In this document: positions 23,207 to 33,880 of the stretch, piece after piece
Numbering within the stretch: the first letter of the stretch is position 1
Layout of the letters: every line of letters starts with the position of its first letter
Assembly (NCBI GenBank): GCA_003586115.2
Contig: QVOM02000126.1
Span: 59,772,456 to 59,836,455 of the forward strand
DNA length: 64,000 bases
Direction of reading: 5' to 3'
Source of the DNA: Salvator merianae
Taxonomy: Eukaryota; Chordata; Lepidosauria; Squamata; Teiidae
The notes under the pieces: model-generated
What the model saw: the letters and a program-made list of their open reading frames with translations, nothing else
Databases searched by the model: none
What the model was told of the DNA's origin: nothing
Made by a program: the position numbers and the translations under genes

Positions 23207-24296
23207 GGCCGCAGTCGGACATCGTCAATGTAATCCGTATCAGAAGAGTACACGCAGTGAATTCGTCTTCTGGTCGTTCCCACAGTTACAGTTTAACACG
23301 GAGTCAATTCGTACTTGCTCGTTCCCACACTGATATTTCCCGTGCTTGGCAGTACGCTTTCTGCCTCCACCCCGCGTCAAATTCTCCTCCCTATGCAGTC
23401 AGCGATTGGCTGCAGTCCCAACGTTCAAACCTTGACGTCACAGGGGCGGGAAACTCCAGCTCCGCTCTCCATATGTCCCCGTTGCTGCTTCAGAACATGG
23501 ATTCACTTGGCAGCGTTACTAGGCATTCGCCATTTGCTCCTTCTCCTCCCTGCAGCCTCTGTCTACACAAGCAGAACTTTAAAACTATGTTCACTTTAAA
23601 ACTATGAACTTTAAGCTTTTTAAAGTTCTTTTGAAATGCGTATGAGAGCTCCCCTGCTGATGCACTTTAACGCAACTGCGCAATTTAAAAGTAGCGTAAA
23701 AGCAGGGAGAGGTCCATAACAAAGGGGAAAAGTGGGGAGGGAACATGGGGGGGCTCTACTATTTTGACAATGCTGCTATTTGACTCATCTTCCTCCCACT
23801 GTGTAGCTGTGTAACTGTGTGCTGACAACGGCAAAACTCCTTCAGGCGCAGTTTATTTTTTGCTTTAAAGAGCAGACGGAAGTGGAGAAAGCCTTTAATT
23901 TCTTCCTGGCAGGACCGCAGCTTAGCGAAGAAGGAGGACGATTTCTTTTCCCCTGGCAGCGAGGGAAGGGGGGATAATGGAGGCAGAGGAAACTACTGTG
24001 CTTCCTGCCCACCCACAAAGTCTGTCATTGGACGGCACAAAATGGGGATCCCTCCCTCTGCACGCCCCCCAAAACAGTACAGTCCCTCTCAAATAGTCAC
24101 TTTTCCCATGCCCACAGCACAAAGTAAAGCGCGCTAGCGATCTGGAACGGCTTGAGAGTTCATTAAATCCGAAGACAAAGTAATCCGGATTTCGCCAATT
24201 TAATCCATAAAAATTACGGAACGGCAAGATCATGTCGGGACAGCGGGAACTGAAGACAGCCTGTAAACTGATTAAATGCCGTGTCAGAACACAGCC
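23207..24296. mobile_element. 1.1-kb non-autonomous DNA transposon, copy 1
   Basis: The left end is GGCCGCAGTCGGACATCGTC and the reverse complement of the right end is GGCTGTGTTCTGACACGGCA. Subterminal motifs include AATCCGTATCAGAAGAGTAC on the left and TAATCCGGATTTCGCC on the right. The flanks are TGA (23204-23206) and TTA (24297-24299), one mismatch from a 3-bp duplication. It is colinear along its whole length with 33881-35106. The shared frame (GRSHSYSLTRSQF) is broken differently in the two copies and shows no known domain, so I do not call a gene. Family placement near PIF/Harbinger rests on TIR form and 3-bp flanks and is tentative. Confidence 0.8.
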
Positions 24297-24519
24297 TTAT
24301 AATGTCTTAACAATGCAATTATGGAAGGTCTATGTGGCGTGACATCTTCTGCATGCCAATTGCAAGAGACATCAAGAGTGTGTGGTGCTGAGTTCCTTTG
24401 ATATGTAGAAAAATGGCACAATCCTCTCGTTTGATGACTGAGGGAAAAAATGGAGCTCAAGCAGATTGCAAAGGAAATATGGCAGCCACTTTTTATTACC
24501 TATGTAAAACTGGTTTGTT

Positions 24520-24615
24520 GCTATTGTTGGGTACCACTGAGCCGTGGTCACCTCCATAGGCACTTCTATGCAGATTTCTTGGCAGAGATACAGTGTGCTC
24601 TACCACTGCACTGCA
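24520..24615 (-). mobile_element. tRNA-SINE body fragment
   Basis: GTTGGGTACCACTGAGCC, then CATAGGCACTTCTATG, matches the body of the minus-strand SINE at 4222-4412. The tRNA-like head is missing or unrecognisable. Confidence 0.5.
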
Positions 24616-24769
24616 TATTAAAAACTGGTAATTTCATATAAATAACTATGACCTTTTAAGTTGAAAGTACTTAATACTCACAAGAGTACAAACCTTTTCA
24701 CACCAACAACTTGCATTGTGGGCAAATGACAATAACATCATTACCAACAGCAGCAGCAGCAGCAACAAT

Positions 24770-25240
24770 AAGCATCCTCTCAATGGACATGACCTTGACA
24801 TGGTGAGGAACATACATGCCATCAAGAAGCAGAGGACTATGCTGGAGGGCTATTCAACCCAGATATGCCTCTGCTGAAGAGTCAGACAAAATGTGGACCA
24901 TAAACATTTACACATGGTGAGAACCATAAAATGAATCCCCTCCTGGAAGTTCCCGATTTCCATCCAAGATGGGCAAAAAAGGGAGAGTTGGCAAGAGCTG
25001 AAGGAACAAGTTCTATCATTTGGCCAAAGAAACTGGATTCTGCTCCTCTTCATCCTTTAAGCTCATCCAAATGCAAGTTCCTCTCCAAATCCTGGGCATT
25101 ATTGGATCTGTGCGATGCTACTGGAGGATGACTGCCGGTAGCCTCAAAATTTATGTCCACCTCCTCTACTAGATAGGTCACCACCCAGGTCAGCAAGGAC
25201 CATGTTAGATGTTAGTAAAGAAATACTATCTTGATTTGAG
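24770..25240 (+). mobile_element. Possible 5' coding remnant of the R4-like LINE
   Basis: The frame from 24787 reads NGHDLDMVRNIHAIKKQ before breaking, and a second frame nearby continues for about 65 codons. It has the look of decayed LINE coding sequence and precedes a same-strand reverse-transcriptase remnant by several hundred bases. I do not recognise a specific domain, so linkage to that LINE is a guess. Confidence 0.3.
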
Positions 25241-25479
25241 AAAAATCAAAGAAGGCCAGGTCAACATCTGAGGAGGTATATTTCAGGTTAACTCACTATC
25301 ACTATTAATATTTATTTTAGCTTTTATTACCACTGTCAGTGATTTTGGTATTTTTGTTAGTTTATTTTTATTTTATTTAAAATACATAAAGTTTACATTT
25401 AGTCTAAAGATTCATAAGCTGACATTTTTTCATACTGATGTTCTCCTTCCAAAGTTTCTTCTGTGTTCCTTGTTTCTTC

Positions 25480-26010
25480 CCCATCCTGATCACGACACTG
25501 TCAGTGATTTTGAACAAAACAGACCAAGGATATCAAACTTCCAAGACATTCCCAAAACTCAAACATCTTTTTTATAAGGACGATTTGAAACTGTACGGAA
25601 AGTCAGCAAGTGAAGTAAAATCACTGGTTAATACAATCTGTATAGTAATGATTTTACAATAGAATTTGTATTAGACAAATGTGCAACAGTAAACACAATG
25701 TGAATTAAGCTACCAAATGGAAAAGACATAAATAGCTTCATGCCAGAAGAAAGTTATACATACTTAACTTTCCTATAGATATCTCAAACAGATAACATCA
25801 AGTATGGACAAGATAAAATTAGAGCCAGCAAGGGATAAATTCAAAGAGTCAGAATGATTCTTAAATCCAATGTGACCATCAAGGCTACAAATACCTGGAC
25901 TATTCTAGTGCTCAGTTATATTGGAGGAATTGTAGACTGGACACAAGCAGAGCCCAGGTGGATTGTATCAGAAGATTAGGAAAATAATGACCATAAATCA
26001 CATATCACAT
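25480..26010 (+). mobile_element. R4/Dong-like LINE reverse-transcriptase remnant
   Basis: The frame around 25530-25662 contains YQTSKTFPKLKHLFYKDDLK followed by LYGKSASEVKSLVNT. The YKDD sequence sits where the catalytic (F/Y)xDD box of the palm domain belongs, with the aspartates intact. After a stop and frameshift, 25900-25950 reads YIGGIVDWTQAE, matching the conserved segment downstream of the palm in R4/Dong-type elements (a GII-x-W-x-x-(A/E)E pattern). Several stops and frameshifts make it a fossil. The clade is recognised from memory and could be a neighbouring R2-like lineage. Confidence 0.6.
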
Positions 26011-26944
26011 CTCTATAGCATTTTTGTTGTTTTTTATTTAAACCACAAATTATACTGTCAAGTTTCCCACATTTGGGGAAATCATGAGGTCAGCATACCT
26101 AGAGGCCAATGGATAAGCCTAACCTGGGAAAACCACCTTCATGATCATGGTGTATCCCCTGCCAAGTAAGTATCCCTGCATCCCTGTAGTGATGTTGACA
26201 GACTTTGACAAGAGCTGGACAGCAATACTTCTCTGTCCAGGAAATAGAAGCTAAAAATATGTGGATAAACATAGTTAAGAATGTAGTGTTCCCCCATGAT
26301 AGCTGATCCTTAAAATGTCCTTTGCCTTCTTCTGCTTCAGGGAATTAATCCTCCCCAACTGACAATGAAACTACTTAATGAAAAGAAAATCATTTGTTTC
26401 ATTAGGAAATGAAAATTAATGCTAATTGGGAGTTCTCTGTGTTTCACACATTTCACACAAATCAACTTTTAACTGGGCAATTTCTTTTTAACTTACCCTT
26501 TAACCAGTTGAAAGAGAAGTAGTTAACTTTTAACTTAACTGAAATTAATGTTAAAGACTTGCTAACTTTCCATGACTGACTAACAGTAAAGATACTACAG
26601 GGGAAACCAAATGGGATAGAATCATTCCTTGGGACTGATGGGTGAAAATCATAGCTGATCCCCTCTGTGTGTCATGTTTCATCTCATATGATAAATTTGG
26701 GGATAGTGAACCAGACTTTTCATGCTGTTTGCCAGATAAGACTGCTTTCATAACAGGAAATTCCCATTCATATTTATCCTGATAGTTTATTTATATCCTA
26801 CCCTTCCCCCAAAAAGCTTTATAAGGGCTCATAAGTTACATCTGTTGAATGAGAGAGACAAAAAAAGAAAACTCAGCACAAGTGAAATCTTTGCTTTTGA
26901 CAATGCAAATTGGTGATTCTCTTGCCTCCCACATTACACAGTTC

Positions 26945-27229
26945 TAGGGATGTGCATGGACAAAAATTGTGTGTTGGTTCATCATTGAACCAAATGCCCA
27001 CTTGTTCGGTTTGCTGGTGAACTGTGCAATCAAACAGACGGTTGTCTGCACTCAATTCAGAACTTCTTCAAAAAGAAAAAAAAATTGCAAAAAAGCAGGA
27101 GACTGGTTTGGGTTAACAGAATTTCTAGATATGCAAACTACTGCATGTTTGGTTTGATGCAAGCATCCACGAACATGAAACTGTTTGATTGAATTTTCAT
27201 ATGTGAACCAAACGTTGCACATCGCTACA
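26945..27229. mobile_element. MITE, TAGGGATGTGCA family, copy 1
   Basis: The left end TAGGGATGTGCATGGACA and the reverse complement of the right end TGTAGCGATGTGCAACGTTT are inverted repeats. Subterminal sequence is rich in GGTT/AACC and TTTGGTT motifs on both sides, as in related copies. Confidence 0.65.
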
Positions 27230-27486
27230 TAGTTCATACACGTATATGAAGTGTTAGCACCTTGTCATCGGTCTTCTAGGAAGGTATGTGTTCCACTTGC
27301 AGACCTTAGCACACTTAATATATTCCATCCTGTTCTATATACTGCATCATGTCCTCATTCAATGCAGAATTATGTTTTGTTGTTGTCAAAATTCACCAGC
27401 GTCTAGATGGTCCAATGTATACAGTGTTAGACTTTTTTAATGCCACAAATCAGACGCAGGAAAAAGAGAAAGAATGGGACACACTA

Positions 27487-27876
27487 GGCCTGTTTGTACT
27501 TGCCAGCATAGAATGGTATACCATTTTATGCTGGAACAGACTCAGCAATGTGGCAGCCATCCACATTATGAGGCTGGAATAGCCCCAAACCAGGCTTCCA
27601 GCAATTGCAGTGTGGATGCCAGCCTGCCCGTCGCAGAAACGTCCAGCTACTGCCATGGCAATTGGGGTCACAGAGCACAACTGTGTACCCGTGCTGCAAC
27701 CTGCAGGAGTCCAGCTGCTCCCATTCAAACTATGGACAGCAATTTAGCTGTCCACAGCTAGTAGGTACTCGGGAGCATCTGCAGACACTCCTGAACACTG
27801 GGGCTTCTGCAGAGTGCAGATGCAATTTGCTAGTGAGTGTCTAAATACTCACTAGAAACAAAGAACGAACAGGTCC
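27487..27876. mobile_element. MITE, GCCTGTTTGCACTT family, copy C
   Basis: The left end is GGCCTGTTTGTACTTGCC and the reverse complement of the right end is GGACCTGTTCGTTCTTTGTT. Flanks are CTA and TAA. The subterminal hairpin is at the left end (27503-27518 pairs with 27519-27534, 15 of 16, no loop). A second hairpin, 27734-27741 with 27748-27755 around AATTTA, is equivalent to the one at 14180-14211. The orientation is opposite to copies A and B. Confidence 0.8.
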
Positions 27877-28334
27877 TAACATAAATTTTTAGCACCCATC
27901 CAGTCTGAAAATGGCTGGTGAGGCAAAGTAGATAAATCCATTATTCATTTGCTTGCTAACTTTTAAAATGTGCTTCTGTAGTATTAATATTTGTAATATT
28001 TTGGGGCCTATACATTATGCAGACAAACCTTGTGAATTTCATAACTTTTATCTCCCGAGATGATCCTAATCAGATCAAAATGCCTTGCAGTTCTCTCATG
28101 CACTGTCTCTCTTATTTTAAGAAAGAAGAGATGTAATTATTTCCAGTAAAGTCATGCAGCTTTGGTAGTGCTATCTCAATCACATCTGGAGAGGTCAAGC
28201 AGGTCAGATTAATAAGTTTTCTGGTGTTTCCATTACCATGTCCAGAATGAGCATTTGATATTGGGAATAAGCAGTAATAGAAGAATGGTCACATCCATAT
28301 CAGCAGATGCTTGTTGGTAGGACAACTGGGTCTT

Positions 28335-28352
28335 AAAAAAAAAAAAAAAAAA
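28335..28352. repeat. Poly(A) tract
   Basis: Eighteen A residues. No retroposon body was recognised immediately upstream. Confidence 0.9.
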
Positions 28353-28705
28353 GTTTTATTGTAGCTATGTTATACTTTGGTTATCATGGCAGCCAAAGTA
28401 TCTCAGTTTCCATAAAATTAATTTAATGTTGCTATGTTTTTTAAAAATGAAATTCCTAGTATTATTTTACTTTCACTTTGATCATTGTTTTGTTGGTATA
28501 TAGTTGGGGCCACATCCAGGTGTGAATGGGAGGGTCCCAGTCGGGACAGAAAATCCATATTTCCTATCCCACTGGAAGCAAGTGGCCTACCTTCCATGAC
28601 TTGGCATTCCTTCCAGCAGGGCCACTCAGGCTGTCTTTGGAATGGGAGGGCAGGAGGAGATAATTTCCCAGCCAATAATCAGCTGATCACTAGGCTCTGA
28701 TCACG

Positions 28706-29000
28706 GAGGCACGGTGGCGCAGAAGGCTAAGGCACTGATCTTTCTATAGGAGGATCGGAGTTCAAGGCCCCTGTCTGCCGTGTAGAGAGGATGAGCGCCC
28801 TCTACTGGCCTCTAGCTCCAGCCAACCTAGCTGTTCGAAAGCAAGTAATTGCAAGTAGATAAATAGGGAGCATCACATTTTGTGCTGCGGAAGATTGATA
28901 GATGTAAGCCTTCAGGCGAAAAATAATCTTGTAAGTCACTTTGAGTCAGCTTCGGCTGAGAAAAGCGGGGTATAAAAACTAAGTTCTTCTTCTTCTTCTT
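28706..29000 (+). mobile_element. tRNA-derived SINE with L2-like tail
   Basis: The head reads GGAGGCACGGTGGCGCAGAA. TGGCGCAGAAGG fits a Pol III A box and GGAGTTCAAGGCCCC, about 45 bases on, fits a B box. The middle contains GCAAGTAGATAAATAGGGAG, a core common to squamate SINEs. The 3' end, TAAGTCACTTTGAGTCAGC then AGCGGGGTATAAAAAC, resembles the 3' terminus of L2-type LINEs, whose machinery would have been borrowed for retroposition. It ends in (TTC)6. About 295 bp and apparently full length, so it is one of the better preserved insertions here. Confidence 0.85.
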
Positions 29001-29450
29001 CATTGTACCCCAGAGTAGAGGATTGCTTGGCCATCTTTGCCAGATGGAAGTGCATGCTGGCCAGATGCTGTTGCGCATCATTTGACCACTCAGCATTCCG
29101 CCTGACCCATCCCAGGTTACGTTGCTCCTCTAGACAGTGGTCTAAGTCTTATAAGTCACTGACCACTGTAAATAAGCACCTTTCAAAATGTTCTCTGGTG
29201 CAAATGTTTATAGAAAGCTAAACATTCTTCCCTGCTGTTGCCATCCTTACTGTCAGCCAACATGAAAATAGAAAGGGGAAGGTTCCAATGAAAGCCCCAG
29301 CCCTCCCTTGCCATGTTGCTGTTTCTACTGGGCAAGTGGCCACTTGCCGCCATAAAACAGACTTTGAATAAGTTAGACTCTATGCTGTGTTTAGTTAGGC
29401 GTATCCTTCAAATCTGTGCACACGTGTTTGCCATTTGCTCTCTATCCTAT

Positions 29451-29914
29451 GAGCCTGTTTGCACTTGTCCACGTATAATCGTATAATTATATCATTCTAC
29501 GCTGGAATATATCCCATGGCTCAGTGGGCATCCACACTGCGAGGGCTGGAACAGCCTGGAAAAGGGCTTCCAGCACTCACAGTGTGAATGCTGGGCCACC
29601 AACCATAACAGCAGCCACAGAAAGATCCAGCCACTGCCATAGTGACTGGGGACGTGGCGCACAACTTTGCAGCCACATCCATGCCATGCTGCGGTGCAGC
29701 CTGCAGTGTTTACACTGGAAGCGGGTGTGAATGCTGCTGACCAGGAGCACTCCAGCTGCTCCTGGTACTGCTCCTGGTACTACTTGCTGTCCACAGCTAG
29801 TAGCATTCGGAAGTGTCTGCAGATGCTCCTGAACGCTGTGGCCTCTGCAAAGTGCAGATGTGCTTTACTAGTAAGAGCCCAGAAGCTTGCTAGCACCAAA
29901 GTGTGAACAGGCTC
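29451..29914. mobile_element. MITE, GCCTGTTTGCACTT family, copy D
   Basis: The left terminus GAGCCTGTTTGCACTTG and the reverse complement of the right terminus GAGCCTGTTCACACTTTGG are close inverted repeats. The interior (CAGTGTGAATGCTGGGCC, CACAGCTAGTAGCATTC, AAGTGCAGATGTGCTTTAC) is shared with copies B and C. The subterminal hairpin of the other copies is only weakly preserved (29470-29505). Confidence 0.8.
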
Positions 29915-31380
29915 ATGGTTTTCAGGTTTTGTTATTTTCAGCAGTTTCTTGGTATACCATGGAGAAAATCCAGACTTATTGTATTTGGAAGTGGCATATT
30001 AGCACAAGCACCCCAGTGCAATCCTTCTTTCCCAGAAGAAAGCAATGGTGAATAGCTTCTGAATCTAAACCAAAACAAAACGCTGCATGTGAGTGTCTAA
30101 GCAGTCATCAGGATCTAAGTTTAACTCAAGGTCATCTTTTTCTTATATTGATAGTGTATAAAGATTTTCTAACTTTGTCAGAGGTATCTAGGGATAAAAA
30201 AAAATAAAAAAAAAAAAAAGAGGAAGCATGATACTATTACTTGTGCAAGATTTCCAGTGGCTTGGGATACCATTGGCCATATTATCCTTTTAAACTCATT
30301 TCTGAAAAGAAAACAAGTTGCTGTTTCCAAAGGGAAAGTTCTCCAAGATAATACTAGGAAACGTAACCACTATCACACAGGAGATACTCTGTGATGCTTC
30401 CATGTTTTTCAGAATGTGAAAACATTTCCTGGAAAACATTTTCAGAAGAAAAAAAATTGGTTACTTGCTCCATTTCTTCTTTGTGTCAGGTGACTCATTT
30501 CTTTCATGACAACTAGCAAAGTGCCAATTGCATGCATATGAATATTATGCGTTACACAGCCAGTTTGTCAGTCTGATTCCTCAAGTATTTTCATCAATGA
30601 CCTTAAACCCTACACAAGGTATCAAGTGTGGGTTATTAAAACATAGGGAAAAATAGGAGCAAGGGGGAAGAATACTCATTCATTATGTGTACAGGTACTA
30701 CAGCGTTTAGTCATTGTATATGTGTGTGTGTATTTATTTTATTTATTTTCTTTCTTCTTTGCTATGGCAATGATATTGATGCATTAAATGTTGGTGTGTA
30801 GATATATGTTAAAAGATTTGTTTTTCTTTGTCTTTTCTGATATGAGAAATGTTTGAAGAAATATTCAAATAAAATTTATTTAAAAATGAAAGTGTGGGAG
30901 AAACAAAATTCTTAGTATGTAGCAAGGATCAGCATTCAGCAAAGGTCAACATCTGCCTTCACTCATTTAAATAGCATATGTATTAACCCAAGAACCACAT
31001 ATGCAGGTATATAATATAAATTCCTTGTGTTTGCAGCCCTATCCATGCCAACAGAGAACACAGGAAATATATTCAGGGAACTGTTTCGCCTGTAGAAACG
31101 GCTGAGGAAGTGGTTGAAGGGTCATGCATGCATCAGACCTTTAGATTAGTGTGTTAAAATGCTTCTTCCACCTCATTAGGTTTGCTGCTGCTGTCCAGTC
31201 CTGGAAGCCCAGAGGCCATGAAGGCAGATGTGATGAAAGGAAGTCACAAGAATTCCAGTTTTGTAGGAGCAGCAGAGCAACATCCCATAATTCCCCTTTA
31301 TTTTCTTGTATAAACTTTCAGCAGCTTATACAAATGTTTGTATTTTTTGCATTTATTTACTTTCAGTATTGCGTACCATT
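29915..31380. other. Unassigned stretch with A-rich runs
   Basis: Contains a broken A-rich tract at 30198-30221 and short TG and TTTA runs near 30720-30745. No gene or named element. Confidence 0.35.
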
Positions 31381-31737
31381 TTATATTAAAAATGCAGTCC
31401 ACAAATGCATTTGAAAACAAGAATAAAAATAATTAAAGACATATAAAACACTGTTTAAAATTGTGGGTGGGTAGGACAGACAACCTTTCTCACAGGGAAG
31501 GCCGGAGTGAAGAGGAACACTTTTAATAGGTGTCTATGGCTGCATCTAGATATCACTTATTTATTCTGCTAAATTTGGATATTCTGGAATAAAGCATGGA
31601 ATAAGTAAGCGACATCTGGATACACCCTAAATGACAAAAGAGAAGGTGCCTTCCTGATGTCGAGAGGGGAGAGTATTCCAAAAGGTAGTGTCACCACCAA
31701 GAAAGCTCTGCTGTGGATGGGAGCAAGACGACTTTCA
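31381..31737 (-). mobile_element. LINE 3'-end-like dispersed repeat, interrupted by a small MITE
   Basis: AATAAAAATAATTAAAGAC, then GGAACACTTTTAATAGGTGTC, continues after the MITE with GGAGAGTATTCCAAAAGGTA and GTCACCACCAAGAAAGCTC. The order corresponds to 54040-54220 (TAAAGAAGAAGTGTGTCTTTG, GCTACCACAGAAAAGGCCC). There the A-rich end is followed by a LINE-like tail on the minus strand, which suggests the same repeat. Class is uncertain. Confidence 0.4.
31538..31627. mobile_element. 90-bp foldback MITE (GGCTGCATC termini)
   Basis: The left half, GGCTGCATCTAGATATCACT followed by TATTTATTC, is nearly the reverse complement of the right half ending ACATCTGGATACACCC. Flanks are TAT and TAA, one base from a 3-bp duplication. 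It interrupts the LINE-like repeat. A half-copy, GACTGCATCCAGATGTTGC onward, lies at 31741-31809. Confidence 0.7.
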
Positions 31738-31740
31738 TAA

Positions 31741-31809
31741 GACTGCATCCAGATGTTGCTAACTTATTCCGCTAAATTTGAAAGTTCTTTTTGAGGATAT
31801 TCCAGAATA
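31741..31809. mobile_element. Half-copy of the GGCTGCATC foldback MITE
   Basis: GACTGCATCCAGATGTTGCT, then CTTATTCCGCTAAATTTG, matches the left half of the element 200 bases upstream, followed by GATATTCCAGAATA from its turn. The far arm is absent. Confidence 0.55.
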
Positions 31810-33267
31810 CCCACCTTTTCCACACCATGCATGATCAGTGTGGGTTGTTGCTGCATTGAGATACCTGATGGATGAAGCTAGGTGAGGTCCACTTCACCCA
31901 CCTCTCCTGCCCAAGTCTCAGTAATATAGACCAGGTTAGCTCCTTCATTTGCAATCAAGTAATGGGTGAATGATGTTTTATTATGAACTGACCTGGCGTT
32001 CACAAGCAGGGTCATGAGGCAAGAGGTTTCAGAAACCATGCCATTGAGTACCTATGCACGGAAGGAGGGACCTTAGAGGATAAAAGCATTTAACCATATA
32101 AACCCTCTGGAAACATGACATCTCCCCTCAGCCCATACCCTCCAACCTGAGATCACTGGGATTGGGACAGCCCCATTCTCCTCCCCTCTATTATCCTCTA
32201 CAGGCACATTCCCAAAACACACACAAGCACACAACAACCTAAAAACTGCTCACCCCCCCAAAAAAGCCCCCCATCTCCCATCAATACAAAAGGGGCATAA
32301 AAAGTACAACCAGGAGCCAGGGATAAGGAGGCAACCATCACCTCTGTTCCCCACAAAGTGGCTCCCTGGAGATCCCCTTTGGTGTCGCCCCTTCAGTGGT
32401 GGCACCGCCATCACAATCAGCCTGCCTGTGTGGGTCAGCTAGCTGATGCTGATAGGTGCTTCAAGCACCTGTTAATTAATTTATTAGGCCTCAGTCCTAC
32501 TCACAGTCCAAAGGAGCAGTGGCAGATTGCTGGGAGGAACTGTTGCAGAACCAGATAGCAAGTCCAGACTCTCACCCTGGTAAGTCTGTCTGGGAGGAAA
32601 GTCATGCCCTCTCCTGTAGCAAGAGCCTTATAAGAGCAAAAGTACTGCTTAATACAATCCTCAAAAAGCAAGCTTGCCTTTTACCTTTTCGTTCTTAGAA
32701 AAAAAAAACCCCACCATAGTTACTGTATTTCATAATTACTTTAACAAGTCATTAATAGTATTCCTACCTTGGAAATCCCTTGAACATGATTCACTTCATG
32801 CAATTGTACTGATACCTTTTTCATGCTAGTTTTATTTTTTTTTAAAAAAGTGTATCTGTTCCCAGGACTTTTCACCATCATGCAAAATAGCAGTGGTTGC
32901 ATTCATTTACCACTCTTATTTCACTATTCACAGATAACATTGTTGCTTCTGTCACACACTAAAGGCACCCTTGTTCTCAAGCAACATCACACAAAGGCTG
33001 TCAAGCATCTTCTTGCCGGAAGCTCTGTTCTTTGGAGATACCATCTGGAGCTGAATTCCAGTGTCCTGAAGCAAGTTATACTCCTGTTAAATACCTCTTT
33101 GTCATTTACTTGCAGCAAGGATTTCCCCTTCTCTTTCACCACCTTGCAAAACTAGCCTTACAAATGCAGCCCTGATCACTTAGATGTCATTCTCTTCTAC
33201 TTTTGATGAATGTGAATACACTTCTGTAAATTCCAACCTCTGGGTTAGCCCTCAAAGTAAATAGCAT
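31810..33267. other. Unassigned stretch
   Basis: No recognisable gene. A frame of 110 codons at 32823-33155 (+) has no known domain, begins in a T-rich run and shows no supporting splice-site pattern, so it is not called. Confidence 0.35.
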
Positions 33268-33369
33268 GTGGCTCTCCAGATGTGCCTACAACTCATATCA
33301 TTCCCAGTCATCGACTAATGGTAGAGACAAGGAGGCAGTGGTCCAAAAACATCTAAAGGTACCAGGTTC
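33268..33369. mobile_element. Palindromic MITE (CTCCAGATGT...ACATCT type)
   Basis: The left end GGCTCTCCAGATGTGCCTAC, with CTACAACTCATATCATTCC, mirrors the right end GTCCAAAAACATCTAAAGG. The same palindromic plan is present at 38028-38125, 49103-49207 and 55688-55780, and is familiar as a small hAT-type MITE in reptile genomes. Confidence 0.6.
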
Positions 33370-33880
33370 CCTCTTGTTTCAGTAGAGGAAAGAATAATTT
33401 AATAATAATTAATAATTTAAATTGTGGACCACTAAAAAATATTTTGGACTCTTCCTAACAGGAATCAACCTTGAAACACATCAGGCAAGAGCAGAAAAAA
33501 GTATCATCAGAACATGTTGAACAGGATGCTTTTTCTTCGTCACTTTATATCCTCAATCAGACCCTATTCACCAAGGATTAGGTGAAGACCTTCCAGTTCA
33601 AAGGTTATGACTTCCAGACAGGCCTGAACCAAGCGGCTCTCGTTTTAAAAATTAAACACTAATGACAAGATTCTCCCCTGACAGACGGAGCTACTACTGA
33701 AAGACCAATTGTGCCTGTTCTGGGTTGGTTCAGGCTTGTGTGGGCGAGAGATACCACACAGAGAGCCTTTGCATATTTTCCTGTTTATAATTTATTTATT
33801 GCTTGGCAGGATGATACAGAAGGCTGCAACTCGACTCAAAAGAGTGCTTACACCAGTAAGAAGGTGTCCAATCTCTATGA

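Noticed and set aside
28706..28790. tRNA gene
   Set aside because: A and B boxes are present, but no cloverleaf forms and the unit continues into a SINE core and LINE-like tail.
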